From the NCBI GenBank assembly GCA_013400115.1, contig VXBP01001909.1, positions 186,001-250,000 on the forward strand: a DNA stretch of 64,000 nucleotides, given 5' to 3'. The position numbers and the translations under genes were made by a program. Positions 23,763 through 34,646 of the stretch are shown here, one piece after another. This stretch comes from Rhinopomastus cyanomelas. Taxonomy: Eukaryota; Chordata; Aves; Bucerotiformes; Rhinopomastidae. The notes under the pieces are model-generated. The model did no database searches and was not told the DNA's origin. It saw only the letters and a program-made list of their open reading frames with translations. Position 1 is the first letter of the stretch, and the number at the start of each line of letters is the position of its first letter.

Positions 23763-26557
23763 AGTGCTAGCAGGTTGCTTTGGGCTTCTTTGTCTGAATA
23801 CTTCTGGAAGTATAGCAAAGTGTGGTACAGTTCAAAAGCTCAGTGATGAAACGTGATTACAGTTACTGGCAATAACTGGAGAAAGAGGCTTAGGCCAGCC
23901 CCTACTGTACTATCTCAGCTACAACAAAGTGGATGAATATGTATTTGAGGTACCTACATCCACATATAGGAGGCACAAAACTGCAGGCAATTATATATGG
24001 TCTTCTTCTTTACATGTATCAACATCAGAATGGGGTTATTTTTAGCATTGGAGGAAAGAATCACCATGGAAACATAAAGAAGTATGAGAGTGATCTGATT
24101 GATTGACAGTGTTACAGCAAAGGAAGATTGGCATAAAAGGCAGAGATAAAATTCATGCTGTTCTAAGGCACAGTTCCTCTAGTAACTGAATCACCAGGTC
24201 TCGTTTTCCAGACACTAATATCGCACGAGATTTTATTGTCTTTACTCAAAAGGCCAAGTCACAGGAATGGTAACAACACTGAAGACTTTCCTATTTATGT
24301 AACGAAAGCTTAAGACCTGAAAGAAAAGCTTTGTGTTTCTTTTGAGTGCCACCCTGCTATAAATCCATAGACTAGCCGGGACTCCTCAATACTAAAGCTA
24401 AATGAAGCACTGCCCACATTTCTTCACGTAAAATGAGGGTTACTTGTAACCTTAAAATGCTTTGTGAATTTATTCTGGTTTTATCCATTTTTTCAGTGTA
24501 TGGAATGGCCAAGAATGGAAAAAATACTGGCAGAATAGCTTTTTCAGCCTCTTATTTGGACATGAGCTTTTGTTTTGGATCACCAAACCATTTTCTTTTC
24601 CCTTATAAAATACCCACAGCACCGAAATAAAACATTCTCAGTCATAGTGAATAAAATATTTCATTCCATCTGAAAGGATATCTTTTACTTCTTTGTTCAC
24701 ATTAAGAAACCCAAACAACCTTTCCCTTTTTTAGATTTAGGCTGAGCTGACCGCCTTGAACTGGCAGCGTAGAGAGAAAAAAGTACTATTTCACTTTCTT
24801 GAATTCATCAGCTCAAGTGCAAACCTTCCCTTTCTACCCTTGCTATAAGGTAAATTTTAAAATCTTATGTAAGTATATCCTTTTGATCTCACATGAGGGT
24901 TGTAACTTGAGGAGATGCTTTCATTTCTAGGAACAAGTGAGCAGGGGACTAACGCAATTAACCTGGTCCGTGATCCGAAGCCCTGCAAAGAGGGTTGGTT
25001 TCCCCTCCTTGCCCTGTGCTGCCTGCTCAGCTCTGGCTCTCTTTGTCCCATGGCTCCCTCTAGCTCATGCCCTTCTGTTGAATGACTGACTCCCTCATTC
25101 ACTGCTACTTAAAAAAGTCTACTGAGCTTTTCTTTTTTTTTTTATTCTACAGTGTTTACTTTTCTATTTATTTATTGACCTATTTTTACTCAGTCTATTC
25201 ATTATTCTAGAGGATTTTTCGGCTCCAAATCCCAAAGCTCTTGATACAAGCTAAGTCTTTTTATTGGCTAAGAGCCACAGTTGGCATAGGCAGAAACAGA
25301 GTTCAGGAACCCAATTTTCCTTCCCTACTCTATGATTTTAGGCCAAAGTGTCTGATGTAAGGTGGTCACCAAACAATGGAATAATCATTTATAAGACAGT
25401 TAAAGTATGACAGTGATGCAGATGTTAAAGCAAGCCCTGACCACAATGACCCTTCATGAACATTTCTGGTTTTCACTTTAACACCAAGCAAAGAATGAAC
25501 TCCAAATACCTCACTGCAAAGCCCACAGGGAGACAAGCCTGATCTTATACCAACTGTAGACATTTGGTTGTTTATTGCTGTGGTATGAAGATGTATGGGA
25601 CAGTGCACATTCTTCCTGTAATAATGCCTTCATCCCATCCTTGCTGCCGAGGTCACCATCGTGTGACTAACTGTGAATTGCCTTGTAGGGGAAAAGCTCA
25701 TGGCTGTTTTGTGTCTGATCTATGTCCGTTGTGTCAGGAAACCAGACAGAGTGCACCCAATGGCCTTTGCAATGTGGCCTCTTGGGAGCACAAGCAGGTT
25801 TTCTGCTCTTTTAGTGATGGCTGTACAGAAAAAGAATGAGGAATAGGAATCCTGGCTTAAGAATCTACCGTGTAGTAATGGAAGTACAGCAAGAGGAATG
25901 ACAGGTCTTCTACAAGGTACTTACAGAACAATGAGAGAAGGAAAGAGGGGGAAAAAAGGTAGGGGAGGAGTAATAGAAAGATCGAGAGAAAAATTACTGT
26001 GTGGCCAAAAAGCATCATAATGGAAATATTTACTTAGGGAAGAAGGAAGAGAAGATTGCTACTAACCAGTAGTGACTACTGGCCATCAGCAAACACTACA
26101 AGCTGCTGCAGTAACAGGAAATTGGATGGGAAAGTGTTCTGGGCACATCACAACCCATAGTTCTCCTCTCTCCTCTTGCTCAGACCCTCTACAAACAAGT
26201 CTTTTACAAACAGATTTTAAAATGCATTTAGATACCTGTTCCTGAAGAATTTTGTGTTTAAATCTGAGCTGTAGCGACAGACATTTAAAGTTCTTCTGCA
26301 CCTAAAGACTTCCAAGATCCCCAAGTTACTTAGTTGTCATTAGGATCAATGGGAGTTCTTGGCTTTTATCCTTAAAATGAGGAAAATAATGGTTTAATGA
26401 GCACGGTTGCTAGGGTAGCTAAAGATACCATGTTCTCCCTTTTTTGTATAGAAGCAGGCACACTCGATTACGTGTCTGTCCTGTTAATGCTCTCTGCCCT
26501 GTTAATAGCTGGCAGGTTTCCCTTTGCCCTCAGGGGATGAGGACCCTGTTGCTGGTC

Positions 26558-26578
26558 AGAGGGTGCCAGGCACCCTCT
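26558..26578. repeat. Perfect inverted repeat, 10-bp arms, 1-base centre
   Basis: 'agagggtgcc', a single A, then 'ggcaccctct'. The arms are exact reverse complements. At 21 bp and GC-rich it is unusual for this AT-rich region. Confidence 0.9.
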
Positions 26579-27534
26579 CCTCTGCCTTGATCAATCCAGA
26601 GAGCCATGAAGCAGGAGCAACAACCAGCTGGTTGTAGGTAGCCAAAGTTGTGTCAGAAAACAGTGATGCCCTAGTTCATTTGAGTTTATGAGGTACATGG
26701 GGAACTAGTGCTATAACAACATCCAGATTCTACTTGCTTAGTTTGTTCCCAGTGCCAGGCGTCACTCATATAGATGTTTAGATGAAACATAGTTTTATGG
26801 ACTAATGGTTATTGAAAACTCTCTGGAAGATGTCTGGTGAGTTGAGTAAAGAGGGATTGTGAAGGGTATTTCCCAGATGCGTCCCCTGGGTATGTAATTT
26901 CCTTGCATTCTCAGTGGTAAAATGTCACGGAGAAATTTCTTGTTACAGCCATGTGTGGGCTGGCATCTTCTCATATTTTGAATAGAGTTGCTGCAGCCTA
27001 GTGAATTAAGATGCCTCCAACTGACATTTATGAACAATAGTGGTTTAAAGATTTATGGAAGAAGATGAAAATTATTAGTATGGAGTTTGGTTGAGACTTG
27101 GTAATTTATATAGACAAGCCTTGCCTGCTGCCAGAATGAAAGAAGAAACACGCATTAGAGCTGCTAACAGTCATTGATGACCCAAATCACAGTTCTTCCT
27201 TGGGGAACATTTTCAGCCTGTAAACAGAAAATGTCTTCTAAATGCCACACTGATGGTAGCTCAATACCGCGCTGATTCACTCAGTAGAGTACTTCAGAAA
27301 TTAAATGGTTATTATGAATTAATTACATATCCTAAGGTGAAGGTTTTTACAGTTGTGATGGGAAATAGTAATTACAGAACTGTGAGTATAGATATAAAAT
27401 GCTTTTAGTATAATTCAGGTACTTTTTGATTTTCCATTTATGTCCATGTTTCAAAATTATCTTCATTTTAATGGAAATATCTACTAACATTTCTAATCTT
27501 GAAGGTGCAGTGATTTTAAACTTGGAAAAGGATA

Positions 27535-27616
27535 GAGCTAGACAGGAGACAAGAAAGTTTTCACTGTGAGGGTAGAGAGACATCGGAAAAGGTTTTCTAG
27601 AGAAGTTATGGATGCC
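27535..27616 (+). mobile_element. CR1 LINE, left half of an interrupted old copy
   Basis: Diverged plus-strand CR1 words in order: 'ctagacaggagacaagaaag', 'ttttcactgtgagggtagag', 'agaagttatggatgcc'. The next CR1 block expected (about 30 bp on, at the 'caggctgg' word) is not found here but reappears at 27975. The two pieces are therefore read as one element split by an insertion of about 360 bp. Confidence 0.6.
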
Positions 27617-27976
27617 TGACACCAGTTGGCCGGTGCTGGCCAGAGCAGATGATCCCTAATTAGCAGAAAACTTGAAAGCTGAGATAAAATGCAGAAAGGG
27701 CTTGTTCGCTTATGGTCATGGCAAAAGGCAGACTCCACTTGGGTAAAACAAAAAAAACCCATCACCAAATACAGAGAGAGATAGAAGCAGTTCTTGAAGT
27801 GACCTCTGGGCCCAGTTCTGGTATCTCCCTCTCCCTCAGAAGGAAGAGTCCTCACAATCCTTCCCAATGAAAACATGGTGTCCCTCCCAGGAGACCGAGT
27901 CCTTCAGGAACTCCTTCAAATGGTGTGAGAATCTCCTATGCCTGTTGTTCCTTCAGCAGTGGACTGCTCCACGTCA
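27617..27976. mobile_element. Possible solo LTR inserted in a CR1
   Basis: About 360 bp separates the two halves of an old CR1. The insert starts with TGAC ('tgacaccagttggccggtgc') and ends with GTCA ('gactgctccacgtca'), fitting the TG...CA inverted ends of retroviral LTRs. A stretch near its end ('agcagtggactgctccacg') resembles segments I associate with avian ERVL-type LTRs, from memory only. No clear target-site duplication flanks it. Family and boundaries are tentative. Confidence 0.35.
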
Positions 27977-28086
27977 GGCTGGCTGGAAGTCTCATAGACT
28001 TGATCTAGTTGAAGCCGCCCCTACCCATTGCATGGGAGTTGGATCAGATGACCAAATGTCCCTTCCAACCCAAAGCATTCTATCGT
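27975..28086 (+). mobile_element. CR1 LINE, right (3') half of an interrupted old copy
   Basis: 'caggctggctggaagtctca', 'cttgatctagttgaagccgc', 'cctacccattgcatgggagt', then 'tcccttccaacccaaagcat' and a decayed tail at 'tctatcg'. It continues the CR1 whose left half is at 27535-27616. Confidence 0.8.
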
Positions 28087-29943
28087 AAGAAAGAAGGGCC
28101 AAGAATGAAGAAACCTGTTCAGAACGCCTTTGAAAATAAATGCTTGTCTTCTTCTACTTGACTACTTGACCCCATAAAAAATACCTTTCTTTGTCTAAAC
28201 TGCTTCTATCCAATCCAGTTCAATTGGGAATTAAAATGTTACTGTTTTGAATATGTGGAGAGAAATTGAGTGCAGCAGAGGATACGTTCTTTTCTTTAAA
28301 GATGGTCTTCACAAACCCTTACTTGAAAAGAAAAACAAACAAATATACCAGAAAAAAACATTATGCATTAAAGATACAAGTACTTCTCAAGAGTTTCTTC
28401 CAATATTAAAATTCTCTTCTCCCAAGAGACACAAGGGAGTGTCCAAGACTGGCACTGGCTCAGCGTGAGCAGCTGATGAAATGGAAAAAGACACACTTCC
28501 CAGAAGCTGACTTTAAGGACACTGTTTCTAAATCACAGTCCATAGACCCTGAAATGCAAGTAGCAATTAAAGTTGTTAAAGAAATAGTAGGAAAACTAGC
28601 AGACAAGGAGTAGAAATTGCACTGTTCAAATTAATTGATTTTTTTTTTTACTTCAAGATTGTAGAAAAGTTGACTTCTGCTCACTGCTATAGAAGCAAAC
28701 TTGGATGAGCCTGAGAGAGTTCAAATACCACAACGGTGAGTACAGCAAATTCAATTCAAATAACTACAGAACAGAGCAAGCAAATAAATTTTTTAAAAAT
28801 CTAAAAAGTAAAAAAAAAAAGTGACAGGTGGTCAGAGAGGTGTTTGCAGTACTTGTGGGATAGTGGGTTAGACACTTTCACAGAGGCAAAATTATCCCCT
28901 CTGACTGACAGTTTGTGTCCTTATAGTCAAGCCCATTGTGATTATGTGTTCAGATTTTCACAGGTATCCAAGTACAATCATCCTTCCTTTCTTTTCTGAA
29001 TGAGACATCAGAGAGTTCTGACTGATTCCTCAAATGGTCTATCAAGGCTATTGAAATTGTGGCTATTTGGAACCTCCTCCTATTCTTCACTTCTCTCTGG
29101 TATAAGGAACTGTGATATCTGTAGTGGAGAACTGAAGTTCACACTGCAAGTCAGAGACTAAAGATGTTCAACCAAGCTTAGGAAAATAAATCAATACTCT
29201 CATGACTCACAAATATGAGTCTAGTGGGTGTCCCACCTTAAGCTAAGTATCTCTGTTAGTAACTGATACACACCAGCATCTTCAAGTAAGCATTTCTGAA
29301 TTATTGTTGTTTTATGTGGTCAACGTGGAGGTGAGAAGTATTTATTGCTCAAAATCTCCAGAGCCTAAAGTTAAAGAGACCCAAGTCACAGAAATTCATG
29401 AACAAGTGCATACAGAGACTTGCACTTACAGATGAGTCCATAAAGAGTAGCTATTTCCAAGATAGATGTCAACACTAATAACATCTTTGTACGCTGTCTA
29501 AACTTGTAACATGCCAGAAGTGTTGTACAACGTATGTACAGCCGATGGTTTACATATTTAGTGTGAGTGTTTTACTACTGCCAAAGGGTTATGAGCTCCC
29601 AAGCAGCAGTGTCACAAAGTAGTTTTTGTGTCTGCCTTAAGGAAGGGACAACAGAATCTCAGAAATTCAACTATCACCAGGATAAGCAAAACCAAAAGGG
29701 CTGCCAGAACTTTCTGCAGTGGCTCTGGATGAAATCATTTGGAACATTTGTAATTGAATCACAAAGCCTGATGCCTAAAGTCTCAAGAATGAGGACAGTA
29801 AAGTGGGTTGGTGGGGTTTTCTAGGAAGGGATGGCCCCATCTTGGTGGACAGTATGCCAGGTAAAGTTTACCATTCAAATCATGGTTAACCCTAAAGATA
29901 TGCAGATGTTGGTCTCAACACTGAAGTCCTACCTACCCACACA
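28087..29943. other. Unique AT-rich non-coding DNA
   Basis: A T run at about 28631-28641 and an A run at about 28810-28820 are the only low-complexity features. No gene was recognised. Confidence 0.5.
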
Positions 29944-30280
29944 AAATCATAGAATCAGAGAACAGTTTAGGTTTGAAAAGCCCTTTGAGATCGTTGAGTC
30001 CAACCATTAATACAACTCTACCAAGCACATCATTGCTAAATCGTTGTCCTTAAGCTCTGTATCTAAGTGACTTTTAAACACACCTAGGATTGGAATTTCA
30101 ACACTCTTCCTGGACAGCTTGTTCCAATGCTTGATGACCTTTTCAATGAAGTTTTTCCTAATGTCTGGTCTACACTTCCCCTGGCACAACTTGAGGCCAT
30201 TATCACTTGTCTTCTCCTGTCACTTGTTACTTGGGAGAAGAGACCAACACCCACTTCACTAAAACTTCCTTTCAGAGTAT
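29944..30280 (-). mobile_element. CR1 LINE 3' fragment
   Basis: A minus-strand CR1 of about 340 bp: 'aatcatagaatcagagaaca', 'gtttaggtttgaaaagccct', 'gagatcgttgagtccaacca', 'cttcctggacagcttgttcc', and 'gaagtttttcctaatgtctg'. The 'cttgaggccattatcacttg' block identifies a further CR1 subfamily. A broken frame on the complement at 30084-30362 has the ORF2-like end. Confidence 0.92.
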
Positions 30281-30336
30281 CTTTTTCTTCAGTGGATTTC
30301 AGGCAATACCTTCCCTCCCCGATCCTTGAGGTACCA

Positions 30337-30359
30337 CTCTCTCTCTCTCTCTCTCTCTC
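30337..30359 (+). repeat. (CT)n microsatellite
   Basis: About eleven CT units in a row just downstream of the CR1 coding remnant. Confidence 0.95.
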
Positions 30360-33300
30360 CATTCACCACATTCCCATGGCAAGATGGCTGCTGTGCTTAG
30401 TCTGGTGCCATGTGTCTCTTTCCAGACAAAAATGAGAAAGAAGTAAAGGAGGAGCCGGAAACAGGAAGATCCAAACCAGTGACACCAGTTTGCAGAGTCT
30501 CAAAAACATTCCATTGCCATAGGAACTTCCAACTGCTTCAGGCAAAAAACCCACTCAAATTCAAACCACAACGGATCTCTTTTATGGAAAGAAATATTGA
30601 GAAAAACTGAAAGGAACTGGCGCTGAGCCAGGAAAAATCATGTCTTTACATCACAGAAAAATACTCCAAAGCACACTGTGAAAGCAATTCTCTGTCTAGA
30701 AGGCAAGTAAATATTAAGTTATGGGGTAGTACAGTACTACTATAGACTAAATATTAAAGCTGATGTTTGAAAAGTTCCAGCTGATAGAAGCAACAACTTC
30801 ATTCCATTTGGTTTTGCTTTCAAACTTGGTTACAGAATTGATAGAATCTGATGACATCAAAGCCATGCTTAGCAGTAGGAAATATTTTCTTATCTGGCTG
30901 CAAAGTGGCACATCTTACAAAAATTTGGGTATTCTAGGCGTGCACATGCTCACAAACAGATACACAGACTCAAAACCTCTAGATATATTTTTGCAACTTA
31001 ATCTTGCTGGCTTGGAATGGTTCAAAGAAAGAAGAAGCTTTCCTTCACAGCCATTACTTTGCACAGAATAAGCAGGTGCAATATTGACATGACAGGCTAG
31101 AAAGCAGGTGTTTTAATTAGAGCAGCCATAGGAAGGATCATTTGCAACATCTCAACAACCACAATTAACTGATCTCTGTGTCTCTGTGCTAATGGAGCTC
31201 ATTTAGGAGGACTCAGAACATTCAGAAAATGCTGCGAGTCAATTGTTTTCTCTCTCTTAGCTTGTAAGGGTTAGCATAGAATACTCATTTTGCCTCCCAC
31301 ATAGCTTAACTCCACATTAGAAATACTCCTGTATTATGGTTCTAGAGTTAATTGCCTTCATTCACAATCAGTGTTATTTATTATGCAACAATCCCAACAT
31401 TAAGAAGACCTCTCTGTAGTCTATTAACCTTGTGGAGGCTTCCTACACACAGATGGAATTCACTTTCAAGATATGGGTCCATGGAGCTGTCCTACCCCAT
31501 GCCAGGGATGCAGTCCATAAACCAACGGGATCTTCACAGCCTGTAGGTCTGTAGCAAAAGATGGAAAGGATAGTCTAGTTCTAAGGACCTAGTTCCAGAA
31601 GGACTCGACTGCTGCTCCTTACCCCCTCCAATGTGCTGTGGGGAGATGGACTTCTGCCTGCCAGAAGATAGGCAAGAAATCAAGCTGTTCTAGAAAGACC
31701 TACATTATTCTGATGCTTTGTTTCAAAGAGCAAGAGTTTCCCCAAATGCATTTTTGCTCAGTTATTCACTGTTTCTGTTGGTCTCAATCCAAGCTGTAGT
31801 AAACAGGCTTCCATGCCATGAAACCACCATCACAAATTGGAATTCCACTGAAATATCCAAGTATGGACAAGGTATGAATTACCACCAAAACTGAACTAAT
31901 AACACATTCTGAACATTTCACTTCTATTAAGTAACTGATTCTGCTGATACCTTGTGAAAGACAAATTTTCATGGAAAGAGGCTCTGTAAGATTTAAAGTT
32001 TTTGACAATGAGAATTGAGACTGAGTTCGGATTACTGAATGGTATGCTTTGCTTGGAGGTGCTTCATCCATGAGCATTCCTACCAGCCCATCTCTTAGAG
32101 ATACCCATCTCTGATGCAGGGTGAGCTTTTGGTGAAGCAGCAGATGAGCTGCAGTCATTTGCAATATGATGTGTTAACATAAACTGACAGCCCCATTTCA
32201 TTTTAGTTAATATCTTGGGGTATCGGTGGAGTCAATCCAGCATGAGCTGAAGATTCAAGGAGTGAGGTGGAACTGTTAGGTGGGAACAACACCACCCCAA
32301 AGGCATTCATCCTTGTTGCAAAGCAAACTGTCAGCCAGGCATTCAGAGCTGATTGTATGGGTACAGACACTAGGGAAGGTTATCATATGCCTTCTTGGAG
32401 CTCCTCATGGGTTGAGAAGTTCCCTTGTTTGGGAAAGTACTCTTGTGAGCTAACCATCAGAGTTTCAACCTTCCTGGCACTTGCAGTAGAACACCAACTA
32501 AGAACAAGAACACCATCATCACAGTGTCGAGCTCCACAGTTCTCTTTTGTGAATTATGCCTTCTAGTAATCTTGTAGCATACTGCATTCCTTTAGGGTCT
32601 GATCTTTCTGGCATGGTTGTCACCTACACTTCAGATGGGCTTTACCTATCCCTGAGGATGGTTAAATACTCTTCAGATAAAAAAGTGGTGTATTAACCAA
32701 GTTAAAATATTTGGAGAAGTAACATCCATTTTTTTGGAAAATCATTATTTCTGTTGGAAAAGCAGTAACTTGCAGCTTTAAGCTTTTTATCCTGGCTATT
32801 GGATTTTTTTCACTAAAAAATCAAATCTCTTTGTGGGGTGAGTTCTCTGCATTTTATAACCAGATCTGATTATCTGGTGCCTGCCTTCTATGGAAATGTA
32901 GCACATTCTTTAAATCCTTTTGTCCTGTAAGTAGTTCTATTGCAGTTTAAATTATCTTCTTTGACTGCTTTTTACTATAGGAGTTCTCATTGCCATGATG
33001 CTTGTCTCAGTGTTCTCATTCCATGTCAGAAACTTCCACAACAAGAGCTCAAATATTTATCACTCTCTGAAGCCCCCTTTTCTACTATGCTGCCTCGATA
33101 TCCCTTTCAGCTGTGAAAGCCTGCCAGGCTGTTCCTCATAGTAGAATGGTGTTCTCCATCTTATTTCACCCTAACAAATCAAGTGGAGTGACATGTTTTT
33201 CATTCATGTATGTTTGCTAACAACCATCATGTGTGTTAAAGTGACATACAAGCCAGAAACAAACTTACTCTGTTTAAGGCTGTAATCCTGTAGACATAGA

Positions 33301-33477
33301 CTACGTTTACCATTTGGTAGTGAGTTTATGTGAGTTGAATGGGACTTGTATGTATAATTTTGTTTGCCTGTGTGAGAGTCTGCAACATTCTGTCCTAAAC
33401 AAAGGAAATAAATATTCAGTTCATTTGCAGCAGAACCATAACACAACCATTCCTCTGTGATCTGTGTTAGATAGTTC
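30360..33477. other. Unique non-coding DNA
   Basis: No gene, RNA or transposon was recognised. Frames of about 100 codons (30763-31071 plus, 31784-32164 minus, 32267-32566 plus) have no domain signature. Confidence 0.5.
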
Positions 33478-33557
33478 TGTCCTGCTCCGGCAGGGGGGTT
33501 GGACTCAATGATCTCTTGGGTCCCTTCCAACCCCTAACATCCTATGATCCTATGATC
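33478..33557 (+). mobile_element. CR1 LINE, very short 3' fragment
   Basis: 'tgtcctgctccggcaggggg', 'gttggactcaatgatctctt', 'cccttccaacccctaacatc', and a tail of two CTATGATC-type units. Only the last 80 bp of CR1 is present, and it is little diverged. Confidence 0.93.
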
Positions 33558-34248
33558 TGCTTAAGACAACCCCTTCTCCTTCCATGCTTCTTCCATTCCT
33601 ATCTGCCACTATTTTATCACACCTACTCTGAAGTCAGGAGTTTCTCCTCATGCAGGTTGGCTTATGAGTTCTATGAGACTTCTCGTATGTGTTATTCTGG
33701 TATGAGCAGGGGGATATGCTTTCATCAGCTTGGAGGCACCTTTTTATGTCTTCTAACACACTTGAGAAGTTTCTGAACACTATACAAATACTGCAAAGAG
33801 ACAACAATACTGATGGGACAATGGTCATACAGGCCTCACATATTTTCAGACTGAACATGCAAGAGCTCTGTATGCTCTAGAAAGAGATATGCACAAGAAA
33901 TACCTTTCAAGTGCATCTGTTCCTTCAATTTCTCTGTCTCACTGACAGTTTCCACCCTATATAACACTTAACAGTGCCTGAGAAGGTAAAATAAGAACTT
34001 ATTTAAAATGAGCTGTCAGATCTGCAGAACACACCAGTGAGCACTTCCATGATCAAGCCACACCTTATGAAGCCAACTGGCTTAGCCTTTAGGTGTTTGC
34101 TGTGTTTCATCTGCATATGTGACACTATTAGAAAATACTTCCTCGTTTATTTTTTGTGCATTAAATAACGTTGTGTGGCATTGCCAGGGAAACACCAGGC
34201 AGTGTATATGGGCTGACACCATTCAGTGGATGATCAACAACATGCAGA
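33558..34248. other. Unique non-coding DNA
   Basis: Nothing recognised. Confidence 0.5.
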
Positions 34249-34646
34249 AAAAATTTCCTATGAGGACAAGCTGAGAGGGTCAGGGTTGTTGAGCCTGGAG
34301 GACTCCACATAGACCTTACTGCTGCCTTCCAGTACTAAAAGCAGTCTATAAGAGGGATAGAGATAGTCTTTTTAACAATGCGTGTTTGGACAGGACAAGG
34401 GGTAGTGGTTTCATACAAAGAGTGTAGACTGGATGTAAAGAAGAAATTTTTAATTATGATGGTGGTAAAACACTGAAACACATTGACTACAAAGATGGTA
34501 GATGCCGCATCCTTGGAAACATTCGAGTTTATGTGGAACAGGCCTCTGAGCAACCTGATCTAGTTGGAGATGTCCCTGCTCACTGCAGGGGAACTAGGTG
34601 ACCTTTAAAGGTCCCGTCCAACCCAAACTATTTTGTGATTCTATGA
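34249..34646 (+). mobile_element. CR1 LINE 3' fragment, old
   Basis: A plus-strand CR1 of about 400 bp: 'tcctatgaggacaagctgag', 'ttgttgagcctggaggactc', 'gacaggacaaggggtagtgg', 'gcatccttggaaacattcga', 'gagcaacctgatctagttgg', 'atgtccctgctcactgcagg', and a tail 'ttttgtgattctatga'. Substitutions and small indels remove any coding frame. Confidence 0.92.

Larger units (their letters stand above)
23154..27534. other. Unique non-coding DNA
   Basis: It contains a TA microsatellite (23724-23762), a cysteine-rich but unrecognised chance frame (25564-25839, plus, 91 codons), and a 21-bp inverted repeat at 26558-26578. No gene was recognised. Confidence 0.5.

Noticed and set aside
25564..25839. Cysteine-rich 91-codon plus-strand frame, considered as a small secreted protein
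   Set aside because: It has no signal peptide of normal form, no recognised cysteine spacing and an overlapping opposite-strand frame, so it is probably chance.
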